64,000 nt of DNA from Chitinophaga agri (GTDB lineage Bacteria; Bacteroidota; Bacteroidia; Chitinophagales; Chitinophagaceae). Made by a program: the position numbers and the translations under genes. The stretch covers positions 3,596,001 through 3,660,000 of the forward strand of contig NZ_CP048113.1 in assembly GCF_010093065.1 (NCBI RefSeq), in the 5' to 3' direction. A model generated the notes under the pieces. It saw only the letters and a program-made list of their open reading frames with translations, ran no database searches and had not been told where the DNA came from. Of the stretch, positions 51,677 to 59,912 are shown piece after piece. Each line of letters opens with the position of its first letter. Within the stretch, counting starts at the first letter, position 1.

Positions 51677-52180
51677 TTACGCTTCCTTCTTTCCGATCAC
51701 AACGGCGCCTACCATTGCACTCAGGAACAGGATGCTGCTTACTTCAAAAGGAACTACGTATTGATTGAATAAAGTTTTACCAAGGTTGGAGATCAGTCCT
51801 ATATCGGTTGATCCGGACTGTAGCGGTGTTACGTCCGCTTCGCGGAGAGCACCCAGTAATACCAGCAGGAGTGCACCACCACTGATCGCGCCGGCGTATT
51901 TCAGCCAGTTACGCTTCTGTGGTTCTATTTCTGCGTTCAGGTTCATCAACATGATCACAAAGAGGAACAATACCATGATAGCCCCTGCATATACGATAAT
52001 ATGTACCACTGCCAGGAACTGTGCATTGAGCATAATATAGTGCCCCGCGATGGTGAAAAAGGTGACGATCAGGCAAAGAACACTGGTAACGGGGTTCTTA
52101 CTCAATATCACGCCAAGTGCGGATATAATAGAGATGATAGAAAGTACCCCGAAAACGATTTGTTGTAAACTCATTCCCAT
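51677..52180 (-). CDS. nuoJ: NADH-quinone oxidoreductase subunit J
   Basis: The 167-residue protein has five membrane helices. The conserved segment VHIIVYAGAIMVLFLFVIML holds the third-helix tyrosine and pi-bulge region that links quinone reduction to pumping. It starts at the ATG at 52180; a second ATG lies two codons later. It sits between nuoI and nuoK as usual. Confidence 0.94.
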   Translation of the reverse strand: MGMSLQQIVFGVLSIISIISALGVILSKNPVTSVLCLIVTFFTIAGHYIMLNAQFLAVVHIIVYAGAIMVLFLFVIMLMNLNAEIEPQKRNWLKYAGAISGGALLLVLLGALREADVTPLQSGSTDIGLISNLGKTLFNQYVVPFEVSSILFLSAMVGAVVIGKKEA

Positions 52181-52222
52181 TGCTAAATGACTATTATGTT
52201 TTTTTGCTAAGACTGTCTTTTG

Positions 52223-52732
52223 TTAGGCTTTTTTCTTTTCACCCGGAGCTGGTATTAACAGGTCAGGTTTACCATAGATGAAACCTTCGCGTTTGTAGTT
52301 AGCAGGTGCGAATGTTTCTGTCAGATAGATAGCATCTTTCGGACAAGCCTCTTCACAAAAACCACAGAAAATGCAACGCAGCATGTTAATTTCATAACGG
52401 GCAGCATATTTCTCTTCACGGTACAGGTGCTCTTCACCAGGTTTTCTTTCCGCTGCTTCCATGGTAATTGCTTCCGCAGGACAAGCTACCGCACATAAGC
52501 CACATGCAGTGCAGTTCTCACGTCCTTCCGCATCCCTGTTCAGGACGTGCAGACCACGGAATACAGGGCTGAACGGGCGTTTCTGCTCCGGATAACGCAC
52601 TGTTTCCTTCCTTTTCCAGATATGCTTGAAGGTGATCCACATCCCCTTGATAATATTCCACAGATAGATCTTCTCAATGAAAGTCATCGGACTGCGGTCT
52701 ACTTGTTTTGCCCTACTTGTTAAAGCTTGCAT
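52223..52732 (-). CDS. nuoI: NADH-quinone oxidoreductase subunit I (two 4Fe-4S clusters)
   Basis: The 169-residue ferredoxin-like subunit has two 4Fe-4S motifs, CTACGLCAVACPAEAI and CIFCGFCEEACPKDAIY. They bind clusters N6a and N6b, which pass electrons to NuoB. An amphipathic N-terminal helix (FIEKIYLWNIIKGMWITFKH) lies at the membrane. The C-terminus is basic. All eight cluster cysteines are present. Confidence 0.97.
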   Translation of the reverse strand: MQALTSRAKQVDRSPMTFIEKIYLWNIIKGMWITFKHIWKRKETVRYPEQKRPFSPVFRGLHVLNRDAEGRENCTACGLCAVACPAEAITMEAAERKPGEEHLYREEKYAARYEINMLRCIFCGFCEEACPKDAIYLTETFAPANYKREGFIYGKPDLLIPAPGEKKKA

Positions 52733-52758
52733 ATTATGCTATTATAAAAAGTCTTTAA

Positions 52759-53802
52759 TTATTGTGCATTACTGCGATACAATACCATCGCTCCTGTTAT
52801 CAACATATTAGCCAGTGCCAGCGGAATCATGATATTCCATCCGAGACGCATCAGCTGATCGTAACGGAACCTTGGAATGGTCCAGCGTACCCACATAAAG
52901 AAGAACAGGAAGAATATGATCTTGATAAACAGCGCAGCTGTACCCAGAATAGTGATAATGTTAGGGTCCCAACCGAGGCTGTCCATGTAAGGGAAGTGAT
53001 AACCTCCGAAATACAGGCTGGCCATCAGTGCTGAGCTGATGAACATATTGATGTACTCAGCGAACAGGTAGAAACCCAGTTTCATGGAAGAGTACTCCAG
53101 GTGATAACCACCATTCAGCTCACTCTCTGCTTCTGCCAGGTCAAACGGTGTACGGTTACACTCAGCGAATGAACATACCAGGAAGATCAGGAAACCAAGT
53201 GGCTGATATAGAACGTTCCAGCCACCGTGACGCTGCTGGTCCACGATCTCTTTCAGACTCAGGGTGCCTGTCATCATCAGCAAAGCGATCAGTGACAGCC
53301 CCATTGCCAGCTCGTAGGAGATGATCTGGGAAGCTGCACGGATAGATGCCAGCAGGGAGTATTTATTATTAGAAGCCCATCCACCCAGCATGATACCATA
53401 CACGCCTAAGCTCACCACACCGAAAATATACAGGATACCGATATTGATATCTGCAATCTGAAGCGAAACAGTGCGACCAGCAATGGTCAGTGTGTCACCC
53501 CAGGGAATTACGGCACTGGTCATACAGGCGACGATCATTGCGAGGGAAGGCCCTAAAATGAAGAGGAAACGGTTGGAATTGCCAGGGATGATCTCTTCTT
53601 TGAAGAACAGTTTACCACCATCCGCCAGCGGCTGGAGCAGGCCCATAAAACCAGCCCTGTTCGGGCCGAGCCTGTCCTGGATAATACCAGCTACTTTTCT
53701 TTCACCCCATGTAGAATACATAGCCACTACCAGTGATATAGCCAAAACGCCGGATATCAGCGCTATCTTTTCCAGGATAAAGAACCAGTCTATAGTCATC
53801 AA
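52759..53802 (-). CDS. nuoH: NADH-quinone oxidoreductase subunit H
   Basis: The 347-residue protein has eight membrane helices. Conserved loops that form the quinone cavity are WGERKVAGIIQDRLGPNRAG (the first loop), ECNRTPFDLAEAESELNGGY and FFMWVRWTIPRFRYDQLM. It anchors the hydrophilic arm to the membrane arm. The gap to nuoG carries an AT-rich repeat. Confidence 0.97.
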   Translation of the reverse strand: MMTIDWFFILEKIALISGVLAISLVVAMYSTWGERKVAGIIQDRLGPNRAGFMGLLQPLADGGKLFFKEEIIPGNSNRFLFILGPSLAMIVACMTSAVIPWGDTLTIAGRTVSLQIADINIGILYIFGVVSLGVYGIMLGGWASNNKYSLLASIRAASQIISYELAMGLSLIALLMMTGTLSLKEIVDQQRHGGWNVLYQPLGFLIFLVCSFAECNRTPFDLAEAESELNGGYHLEYSSMKLGFYLFAEYINMFISSALMASLYFGGYHFPYMDSLGWDPNIITILGTAALFIKIIFFLFFFMWVRWTIPRFRYDQLMRLGWNIMIPLALANMLITGAMVLYRSNAQ

Positions 53803-53830
53803 ATACGAATTATCAATTACGAATTACGAA
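53803..53830. repeat. AT-rich short repeat in the nuoG-nuoH gap
   Basis: The words TACGAATTA, CAATTACGA and ATTACGAAT follow each other in the 28 bp spacer. TCAAATAC at its start is shared with the nuoK-nuoL spacer. Confidence 0.6.
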
Positions 53831-54922
53831 TCATTTCTTATTAAAGTCGTCGGAATGTGCCGGACCGTTTATTTTGGACAGGTCTACCGTCGGTTTGTTT
53901 ACCTCGCTGATATTGTGGATATCCAGCAGCAGTTTTGGCTGACGGCCATCCAGTACTTCCACCAGTGTATCTTTCGGCTTGTGAACGCCTACATAATGAC
54001 CCTGGGAGATAACGCTCTGACGTTCTACTTTACGTGGTCCTTCGATCACCCAGTCTTTGACTTCTTTCTTATCGAAGCGGCAGGTATCACAGATCCACTC
54101 TTCTACTTCACCGTATTTGTCTTTGCGGGCAGTAACGCGGAACACCTCATCACCACGCATCCAGAGCGCTACTTTACCACAGCACTTAGGATCGCTACAT
54201 TCACGGTGTGCATCAACAGGTTTCAGGAACCATACACGGTTTTTAAAGCGGAAGGTCTTATCGGTCAGCGCTCCCACCGGACATACATCGATCACGTTAC
54301 CGATGAAGTTGTTGTCCAGGGACTGCTGAATATAAGTACCGATTTCCGCAGCTTCACCGCGACCCAGCACGCCATGTTCACGCTTTTCAGTCAGCTGATC
54401 GGCAGTGAATACACAACGGTAGCACAGGATGCAACGGGTCATGTGTAACTGTATCTTATCGCCGATATCGACTCTGTCGAAAGTACGGCGTTTGAATTCG
54501 TAACGGGTAGAATCTGCGCCATGTTCGTAGCTCAGGTCCTGCAGGTGACATTCACCAGCCTGGTCGCACACAGGGCAATCCAGCGGGTGGTTCAGCAGCA
54601 GGAATTCTACCACTCCCTTACGTGCTTCCAGCACTTCAGGCGAGGTGATGTTTGCCACTTCCATACCATCCATTACGGTAGTACGGCAGCTGGCTACCAG
54701 CTTCGGCATAGGACGTGGATCAGCGTCTGATCCTTTTGATACTTTCACCAGGCAGGTACGGCATTTACCACCGGAACCTTTCAGCTTGGAGTAGTAGCAC
54801 ATTGCAGGTGGCACGATATCTCCACCAATTTGACGGGCAGCATTCAGAATGGTAGTACCCGGCTCCACTTCCACGGAGATATTATCGATCTTAACCTTAA
54901 AGAGTTTCTTTTCTTCAGCCAT
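53831..54922 (-). CDS. nuoG: NADH-quinone oxidoreductase subunit G, short form (2Fe-2S protein)
   Basis: The 363-residue protein keeps only the electron-transfer part of NuoG. The N1b 2Fe-2S site is CYYSKLKGSGGKCRTC plus ASCRT; the N5 site is HPLDCPVCDQAGEC; the N4 site is CILCYRC with CPVGAL. A fourth cysteine group near residue 245 (ECSDPKCCG, later WICDTCRF) resembles the N7 region, but with CxxxxCC spacing in place of CxxCxxxC. The large molybdopterin-like domain of about 500 residues found in E. coli NuoG is missing. The stop is clean and followed directly by nuoH, so this is not a local break; a short NuoG is common in this phylum. Confidence 0.92.
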   Translation of the reverse strand: MAEEKKLFKVKIDNISVEVEPGTTILNAARQIGGDIVPPAMCYYSKLKGSGGKCRTCLVKVSKGSDADPRPMPKLVASCRTTVMDGMEVANITSPEVLEARKGVVEFLLLNHPLDCPVCDQAGECHLQDLSYEHGADSTRYEFKRRTFDRVDIGDKIQLHMTRCILCYRCVFTADQLTEKREHGVLGRGEAAEIGTYIQQSLDNNFIGNVIDVCPVGALTDKTFRFKNRVWFLKPVDAHRECSDPKCCGKVALWMRGDEVFRVTARKDKYGEVEEWICDTCRFDKKEVKDWVIEGPRKVERQSVISQGHYVGVHKPKDTLVEVLDGRQPKLLLDIHNISEVNKPTVDLSKINGPAHSDDFNKK

Positions 54923-54944
54923 TTTGCATCGCTTAAATTGATTC

Positions 54945-56309
54945 TTATACAGCAGCAGGAGCAGCTATTTCCAGTGGATCTGCGTAGTGAGCCAGTCCGT
55001 AATTGCGTTTGGTCGCCTCTTCCGGATGCAGCACATGCCATTCAAACTCATCACGGAAATGACGGATAGCCGCAGCTACCGGCCAGGCAGCAGCATCACC
55101 CAGCGGGCAGATGGTGTTACCTTCTATTTTACGCTGAATATCCCAAAGCAGGTCTATATCACTCATTTTACCCTTACCGTTCTCGATGTTGAGCAGTACG
55201 CGTTTCATCCAGCCGGTACCTTCACGGCATGGGCTGCATTGACCGCAGCTCTCGTGATGGTAGAAGCGGGCAAAGGTGAGGGTATTTTTCACAATACACT
55301 GGTCTTCATCCAGTACGATGAAACCGCCGGAACCCAGCATGGTACCAGTTGCAAAGCCTCCGTCAGACAGACTTTCGTAGGTCATCATACGCGGTTCACC
55401 TTTGGCTGTTTTCAGCAGCAGGTTAGCCGGCAGGATAGGAACGGAAGAACCACCCGGGATACAGGCTTTGAGGCGTTTACCGTTAGGGATACCGCCACAG
55501 TATTCATCAGAATAAATAAACTCTTCTACGGAAATGTTCATTTCTATTTCATAAACCCCTGGTTTGTTGATATTACCACAGGCAGAAATGAGTTTGGTAC
55601 CGGTAGATTTACCTGTACCGTATTTCGCATATTCTTCACCACCGATGCGCAGGATAGGCACTACGGTAGCCAGTGTTTCCACGTTGTTCACAACGGTCGG
55701 GCAATCCCACAGACCTTTTACAGCCGGGAAAGGAGGTTTGATACGCGGGTTACCACGTTTACCTTCCAGGGACTCGATCAGGGCAGTTTCCTCACCACAG
55801 ATGTAAGCACCTGCACCACGTTGTACATATATTTCGAGATCGAAGCCGGTACCCTGGATATTTTTACCCAGCCAGCCGTTCTTTTTAGCATCAGCGATGG
55901 CTTCTTCCAGGATATCAGGTATCCAGGCATATTCACCACGGATGTAGATATAGCAGGAATTACAACCCAGTGTATAACTGGAGATCAGCAGGCCTTCGAT
56001 CAGCAGGTGCGGGATGAATTCCATGAGGTAACGGTCTTTGAACGTACCTGGTTCAGATTCGTCCGCATTACATACCAGATAACGGGGCACACCCTCTGGT
56101 TTTGCAATGAAGCTCCATTTCATACCGGTAGGGAAACCGGCGCCACCACGACCTCTCAGTCCACTCTTCTTTACTTCGTCCAGCACCTGTTCAGGGCTCA
56201 TGCTTTTAAGCGCCTTTTCAGCCGATCCATAACCTCCGTTGGCACGGTATACATCGTAGTACCGGATACCTTCTATGTGCGCTTTGTCAAAAAGTAGTTT
56301 GCGTCCCAT
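54945..56309 (-). CDS. nuoF: NADH-quinone oxidoreductase subunit F (NADH- and FMN-binding)
   Basis: The 454-residue protein has the nucleotide site SGLRGRGGAGFPTGMKW, the FMN region CNADESEPGTFKDR, GAGAYICGEETALIESLEG, and the N3 4Fe-4S motif ESCGQCSPCREGTGW with its fourth cysteine in GNTICPLGDAAAWP. NADH is oxidized here, and electrons pass to the NuoE/NuoG clusters. It begins 45 bp after nuoE. A long open frame on the opposite strand (54987-56297) is a shadow of its codon use. Confidence 0.97.
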   Translation of the reverse strand: MGRKLLFDKAHIEGIRYYDVYRANGGYGSAEKALKSMSPEQVLDEVKKSGLRGRGGAGFPTGMKWSFIAKPEGVPRYLVCNADESEPGTFKDRYLMEFIPHLLIEGLLISSYTLGCNSCYIYIRGEYAWIPDILEEAIADAKKNGWLGKNIQGTGFDLEIYVQRGAGAYICGEETALIESLEGKRGNPRIKPPFPAVKGLWDCPTVVNNVETLATVVPILRIGGEEYAKYGTGKSTGTKLISACGNINKPGVYEIEMNISVEEFIYSDEYCGGIPNGKRLKACIPGGSSVPILPANLLLKTAKGEPRMMTYESLSDGGFATGTMLGSGGFIVLDEDQCIVKNTLTFARFYHHESCGQCSPCREGTGWMKRVLLNIENGKGKMSDIDLLWDIQRKIEGNTICPLGDAAAWPVAAAIRHFRDEFEWHVLHPEEATKRNYGLAHYADPLEIAAPAAV

Positions 56310-56354
56310 CTTACTTTTTATAATTGTAGACCGGCGTACCGGCCATTCAAAGTT

Positions 56355-56840
56355 TTAGTTTGCTTTACTCCTGCATTCCTCAATGATAGCATCTACCTTT
56401 TCAGGGGTCAGGTGCTCACGGTAGTGTTTACCCAGCTGCATCATCGGAGCGTATCCGCAGGCGCCCAGGCACTCTACTGTTTTGAGGGTGAACAGTCCAT
56501 CTGTAGTAGTTTCACCTACGCCGATGTCCAGTTTCTTTTTAATATAGTCAATGATGTTGTCTGAGCCACGCAGCATGCACGGGCCTGTCTGGCATACTTC
56601 GAATACGTACTTACCTACAGGCTTCAGGTTATACATCGAGTAAAAAGTAGCCACCTCGTATACTTCGATCGGAGTGATCTGCAGCAGGGATGCTACATAA
56701 TCCATAGTCTCCGAACTAAGCCATCCGCCAAATTCTTCCTGTGCCAGATGCAGCACCGGAATCAGCGCACTTTTTTGTTTGCCTGCCGGATAACGGGCGA
56801 TGATCTCTTTTACTTTATTCAGCTTCTCTTCAGAAAACAT
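56355..56840 (-). CDS. nuoE: NADH-quinone oxidoreductase subunit E (2Fe-2S)
   Basis: This 161-residue thioredoxin-like ferredoxin has four cysteines for cluster N1a, in VCQTGPCMLRG (two) and VECLGACGYAPMMQ (two). The N-terminal helical part includes VLHLAQEEFGGWLS. It pairs with NuoF in the NADH dehydrogenase module and lies 24 bp after nuoD. Confidence 0.96.
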   Translation of the reverse strand: MFSEEKLNKVKEIIARYPAGKQKSALIPVLHLAQEEFGGWLSSETMDYVASLLQITPIEVYEVATFYSMYNLKPVGKYVFEVCQTGPCMLRGSDNIIDYIKKKLDIGVGETTTDGLFTLKTVECLGACGYAPMMQLGKHYREHLTPEKVDAIIEECRSKAN

Positions 56841-56864
56841 AACTATGAAAGAAAAAATTAAAAA

Positions 56865-58079
56865 TTAAGCATCCAGTTCACCTGCGATCAGATTCAGGCT
56901 ACTCATACAGATCACCGCATCACTCAGCATAGCGCCTTTGATCAGTTCTGCGTAAGCCTGGTAGTATATGAAACATGGGCGACGGAAGTGCAGCCTGTAA
57001 GGGCTACGGCCACCATCACTGATGAGATAGAATCCCAGTTCCCCGTTGGCGCCTTCTACAGGATTGTACAGTTCGCCCGGCAGGATATCAGATTCACCCA
57101 TTATAATCTTGAAGTGGTAGATAAGCGCTTCCATTTTGGTATATACAGCGCTCTTTTCAGGCAGGTAGTAAGCAGGTACATCTGCATGGTATATATCTGA
57201 AGGCAGATCTTTCAGTTTATCCATTGCCTGGCGGATAATGCTCAGGCTTTCCCACATTTCGGCATTACGTACCAGGAAGCGGTCGTAACAGTCGCCGGTA
57301 GTGCCTACAGGGATAGTGAATTCGAAGTCTTCGTAAGAGCAGTAAGGTTGCGCCACGCGTACGTCATAGTCTACGCCTGCAGCACGCAGGTTTGGACCGG
57401 TGAAACCGTAGTTGATAGCTCTTTCCGCAGTGATTGGACCTACACCCTGTGTCCTTTCCATGAAGATACGGTTACGGTTCATGAGTGTTTCAAACTCTTT
57501 CAGAGCCACCGGATATTCGGCCAGGAAACGTTCGATCTTCTCGAAAGCAGCTGGTGTGAAGTTCCTTTCAAAGCCACCTACACGACCGATGTTGGTCGTA
57601 AGACGTGAACCGCATATTTCCTCATAGATCTCATATACCAGTTCACGGTATTTCATGAGGTAAAGGAAACCGGTAAAGGCGCCACTATCCACGCCTACCA
57701 CACCATTACAGATGAGGTGATCGGTGATACGGGCCAGTTCCATGATAATGATACGGAGGTAGTCAACACGTTTAGGCGTTTTAATGCCCAGCAGTCTTTC
57801 TACCGTCATGTGCCATCCCATGTTATTAATAGGCGACGAACAATAGTTCAGACGGTCTGTTAAAGGAGTGATCTGGTAGTAGGGACGACGTTCTGCGATC
57901 TTCTCAAATGCACGGTGGATATACCCTACAGTTGATTCTGAACTCACGATACGTTCACCATCTATTTCCAGAATATTCTGAAATACCCCGTGAGTAGCGG
58001 GGTGCGTAGGTCCCAGGTTAAGGGTTTGCGTCTGCCTTTCGATAGAGCCTTCCGGCAGTGTAATATGTTGCTCTGACAT
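56865..58079 (-). CDS. nuoD: NADH-quinone oxidoreductase subunit D (49 kDa)
   Basis: The 404-residue protein has the quinone-site segment LNLGPTHPATHGVFQ near the N-terminus, VGYIHRAFEKIAERRPYYQ, and SGDCYDR-like TTGDCYDRFLVRN. The end SLNLIAGELDA matches the family. It forms the quinone-reduction pocket with NuoB. Unlike in E. coli, nuoC and nuoD are separate genes. I start at the ATG at 58079, since the frame upstream opens at TTG. Confidence 0.97.
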   Translation of the reverse strand: MSEQHITLPEGSIERQTQTLNLGPTHPATHGVFQNILEIDGERIVSSESTVGYIHRAFEKIAERRPYYQITPLTDRLNYCSSPINNMGWHMTVERLLGIKTPKRVDYLRIIIMELARITDHLICNGVVGVDSGAFTGFLYLMKYRELVYEIYEEICGSRLTTNIGRVGGFERNFTPAAFEKIERFLAEYPVALKEFETLMNRNRIFMERTQGVGPITAERAINYGFTGPNLRAAGVDYDVRVAQPYCSYEDFEFTIPVGTTGDCYDRFLVRNAEMWESLSIIRQAMDKLKDLPSDIYHADVPAYYLPEKSAVYTKMEALIYHFKIIMGESDILPGELYNPVEGANGELGFYLISDGGRSPYRLHFRRPCFIYYQAYAELIKGAMLSDAVICMSSLNLIAGELDA

Positions 58080-58097
58080 GTTCAAACGTATAAATTA

Positions 58098-58619
58098 TTA
58101 AATGCCAATATGCCCACCGCGGCCGAACATTTCGTCGTCCTTATCGGTACGGGTCTGATCTTCCAGCGGAAATTCCTTACGCATGGGGAAATAGGTCATT
58201 TCGTCCACGTTCAGGATACGTTTCAGGTTAGGATGACCTACAAAGTTCACCCCAAAGAAGTCGTATGTTTCCCTTTCCATCCAGTTGGCTGATTCGAACA
58301 GCCGGGTAGCTGTGAATACGCGGGTATCCTCAATGCTGGTGTACACTTTAAAACGCAGTCTTACCCGCTCTTTGAAATTGTACAGGTGATATACTACTGC
58401 AAGTTCCTCGCCGGTCCTGTTGGGATAATGTACGGCAGTAAGGTCCGTTAAAAAACGAAATTGCAGCTCCTCATCATCGTACAGGAACTGCATTACTTTC
58501 AGGTTCAGGTCTTTGGGTGCCGTAAATGACATTGTCCCAAAGGATTCTTCCACCTGGCTGATTGATTCACCAAACTTTTCTGTTAACCTTTGCTTTATAT
58601 AGTCGTTTGTCAAAGACAT
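58098..58619 (-). CDS. nuoC: NADH-quinone oxidoreductase subunit C (30 kDa)
   Basis: The 173-residue protein has FLTDLTAVHYPNRTGEE, VYHLYNFKERVRLRFKV and the family motif WMERETYDFFGVNFVGHPNL, then RILNVDEMTYFPMRKEFP. It is a structural subunit of the connecting module with NuoB and NuoD. It lies 18 bp before nuoD. Confidence 0.96.
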   Translation of the reverse strand: MSLTNDYIKQRLTEKFGESISQVEESFGTMSFTAPKDLNLKVMQFLYDDEELQFRFLTDLTAVHYPNRTGEELAVVYHLYNFKERVRLRFKVYTSIEDTRVFTATRLFESANWMERETYDFFGVNFVGHPNLKRILNVDEMTYFPMRKEFPLEDQTRTDKDDEMFGRGGHIGI

Positions 58620-58621
58620 TA

Positions 58622-58649
58622 CGATTTCAGATTTTCGATTTCAGATTTG
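58622..58649. repeat. 14 bp tandem repeat in the nuoB-nuoC gap
   Basis: CGATTTCAGATTTT (58622-58635) is followed directly by CGATTTCAGATTTG (58636-58649). The word TCAGATTTGACC, or a close form, is found again in the nuoA-nuoB gap (59258-59356). Confidence 0.75.
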
Positions 58650-58693
58650 ACTTGTTGTGGATTTGACCCTATCTACTGGTATAGTGCCGTGAA

Positions 58694-59257
58694 TTACTGG
58701 ATACCGTAAGAGTTCAGTAATTCCTTGTATTTATCGCTATGACGGCGACGCAGGCTTTCCTGACCTACCAGGTCCTGTACGCGCATGAATCCGTCGATGA
58801 TAGCTTCCGGACGCGGAGGGCATCCTGGTACATATACATCTACAGGGATCACCTGGTCAATACCTTGTAAAACGGAGTAGGTATCAAATACACCACCACT
58901 GCTGGCGCAGGCACCCACAGCCACTACCCAGCGGGGTTCAGCCATCTGCAGGTATACCTGACGTAATACGGGAGCCATTTTCTTGGAGATGGTACCCATT
59001 ACCATTAATAAATCACATTGACGTGGAGTGAAAGCCATTCTCTCAGAACCGAAACGCGCCATATCATAAGTAGATGCCATGGTCGCCATAAATTCGATAC
59101 CACAGCAGGATGTGGCGAATGGCAGCGGCCAGATGGAATTCTTACGGGCCAGACCGATCACCTGATCAAAAGTCGTAGCAAAAAAACCTTCGCCAGAGTA
59201 CCCACCAGGTACTTCTACCGTCTTCACTTTTTCATTATACTGAACCGGACGTGCCAT
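58694..59257 (-). CDS. nuoB: NADH-quinone oxidoreductase subunit B (cluster N2)
   Basis: The 187-residue protein carries the N2 4Fe-4S ligands: the adjacent cysteines of ATSCCGIEFMATMAS, the cysteine of VAVGACASSGGVFD and that of VYVPGCPPRPEAIIDG. N2 is the last cluster, which donates electrons to quinone. Residues such as FGSERMAFTPRQCDLLMVMG are family-typical. The gap to nuoA is 99 bp, larger than most in the operon. Confidence 0.97.
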   Translation of the reverse strand: MARPVQYNEKVKTVEVPGGYSGEGFFATTFDQVIGLARKNSIWPLPFATSCCGIEFMATMASTYDMARFGSERMAFTPRQCDLLMVMGTISKKMAPVLRQVYLQMAEPRWVVAVGACASSGGVFDTYSVLQGIDQVIPVDVYVPGCPPRPEAIIDGFMRVQDLVGQESLRRRHSDKYKELLNSYGIQ

Positions 59258-59356
59258 ACCATGTCAGATTTAAAGTTTCCAAATATCAGATTTGACCTAA
59301 ACGCACACAGATTGCCAAGCCATAGGCAACCTTTTCTGCAATATTTTATATAAAAA

Positions 59357-59749
59357 TCAGTCTTCCCATTTCAGCGCACCCTTCTTCAGGATATAAATAA
59401 AACCGCACAAAAAGAATGCTACGAAAATCAACATGGCGTAGAAACCATCCCACTGCAGCTGCTTGAAATTCACTGCATAAGGATAGAAGAAGATCACTTC
59501 CACATCGAAAAGCACAAATAAAATAGCGGTAAGAAAATATTTAATGGCTACGGGCTGTCTTGCATTACCTTTTTGCTCGATACCACTTTCAAAGGTAGCA
59601 AGTTTGTCGCTTGTTTTACGCTTTGGACCTAAAAAGTGCGTAGCGATCATGGTAATTCCAACAAAGCCAAGCGCCGCCACCAGCTGCATAACGATAGGAA
59701 AGTAGCTGAAAGGAGTAGTTGCTGACAATAGTACTGTGTCTGTAAACAT
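59357..59749 (-). CDS. nuoA: NADH-quinone oxidoreductase subunit A
   Basis: The 130-residue protein has three membrane helices. The conserved cytoplasmic loop is KLATFESGIEQKGNARQP (the family has YECG here; this protein has FESG), and KYFLTAILFVLFDVEVIFFY with the conserved acidic residues follows. It is the first gene of the complete nuo operon, 30 bp from the predicted transcription start. Confidence 0.95.
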   Translation of the reverse strand: MFTDTVLLSATTPFSYFPIVMQLVAALGFVGITMIATHFLGPKRKTSDKLATFESGIEQKGNARQPVAIKYFLTAILFVLFDVEVIFFYPYAVNFKQLQWDGFYAMLIFVAFFLCGFIYILKKGALKWED

Positions 59750-59785
59750 AAGCTTCCCTGGATAAAAAAGTTCTCCAAATACGGC

Positions 59786-59816
59786 AAATTTAGGCTAACT
59801 AAAGTTAAAATCAAAT
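59786..59816 (-). promoter_or_regulatory. Bacteroidetes-type promoter of the nuo operon
   Basis: On the minus strand TTTG (59816-59813), 19 bp and TAAATTTG (59793-59786) match the phylum consensus exactly. The start of transcription should be near 59779, about 30 nt before nuoA. No other consensus promoter was noticed within the 13 kb operon. Confidence 0.82.
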
Positions 59817-59860
59817 CTTATGAGCGATTAAAATATTATCTTTTTTCACCAACCGGCAAT

Positions 59861-59895
59861 AAAAAAGCCTCCTGTCAGGTGACAGGAGGCTTTTT
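59861..59895. terminator. Terminator between the TPR gene and nuoA
   Basis: GCCTCCTGTC (59867-59876) pairs with GACAGGAGGC (59881-59890) around AGGT and is flanked by six A residues and five T residues, so it can act in both directions. It ends the TPR gene, 18 bp after its stop. Confidence 0.9.
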
Positions 59896-59912
59896 ATATA
59901 CGTTCTGAGTAA

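Noticed and set aside
53471..54448. 325-residue plus-strand frame opposite nuoG/nuoH
   Set aside because: It crosses the boundary of two well-supported genes on the other strand and shows no family motif.
54987..56297. 436-residue plus-strand frame opposite nuoF
   Set aside because: It is wholly antisense to nuoF, with the Phe/Thr/Arg-rich composition typical of a shadow of biased codon use.
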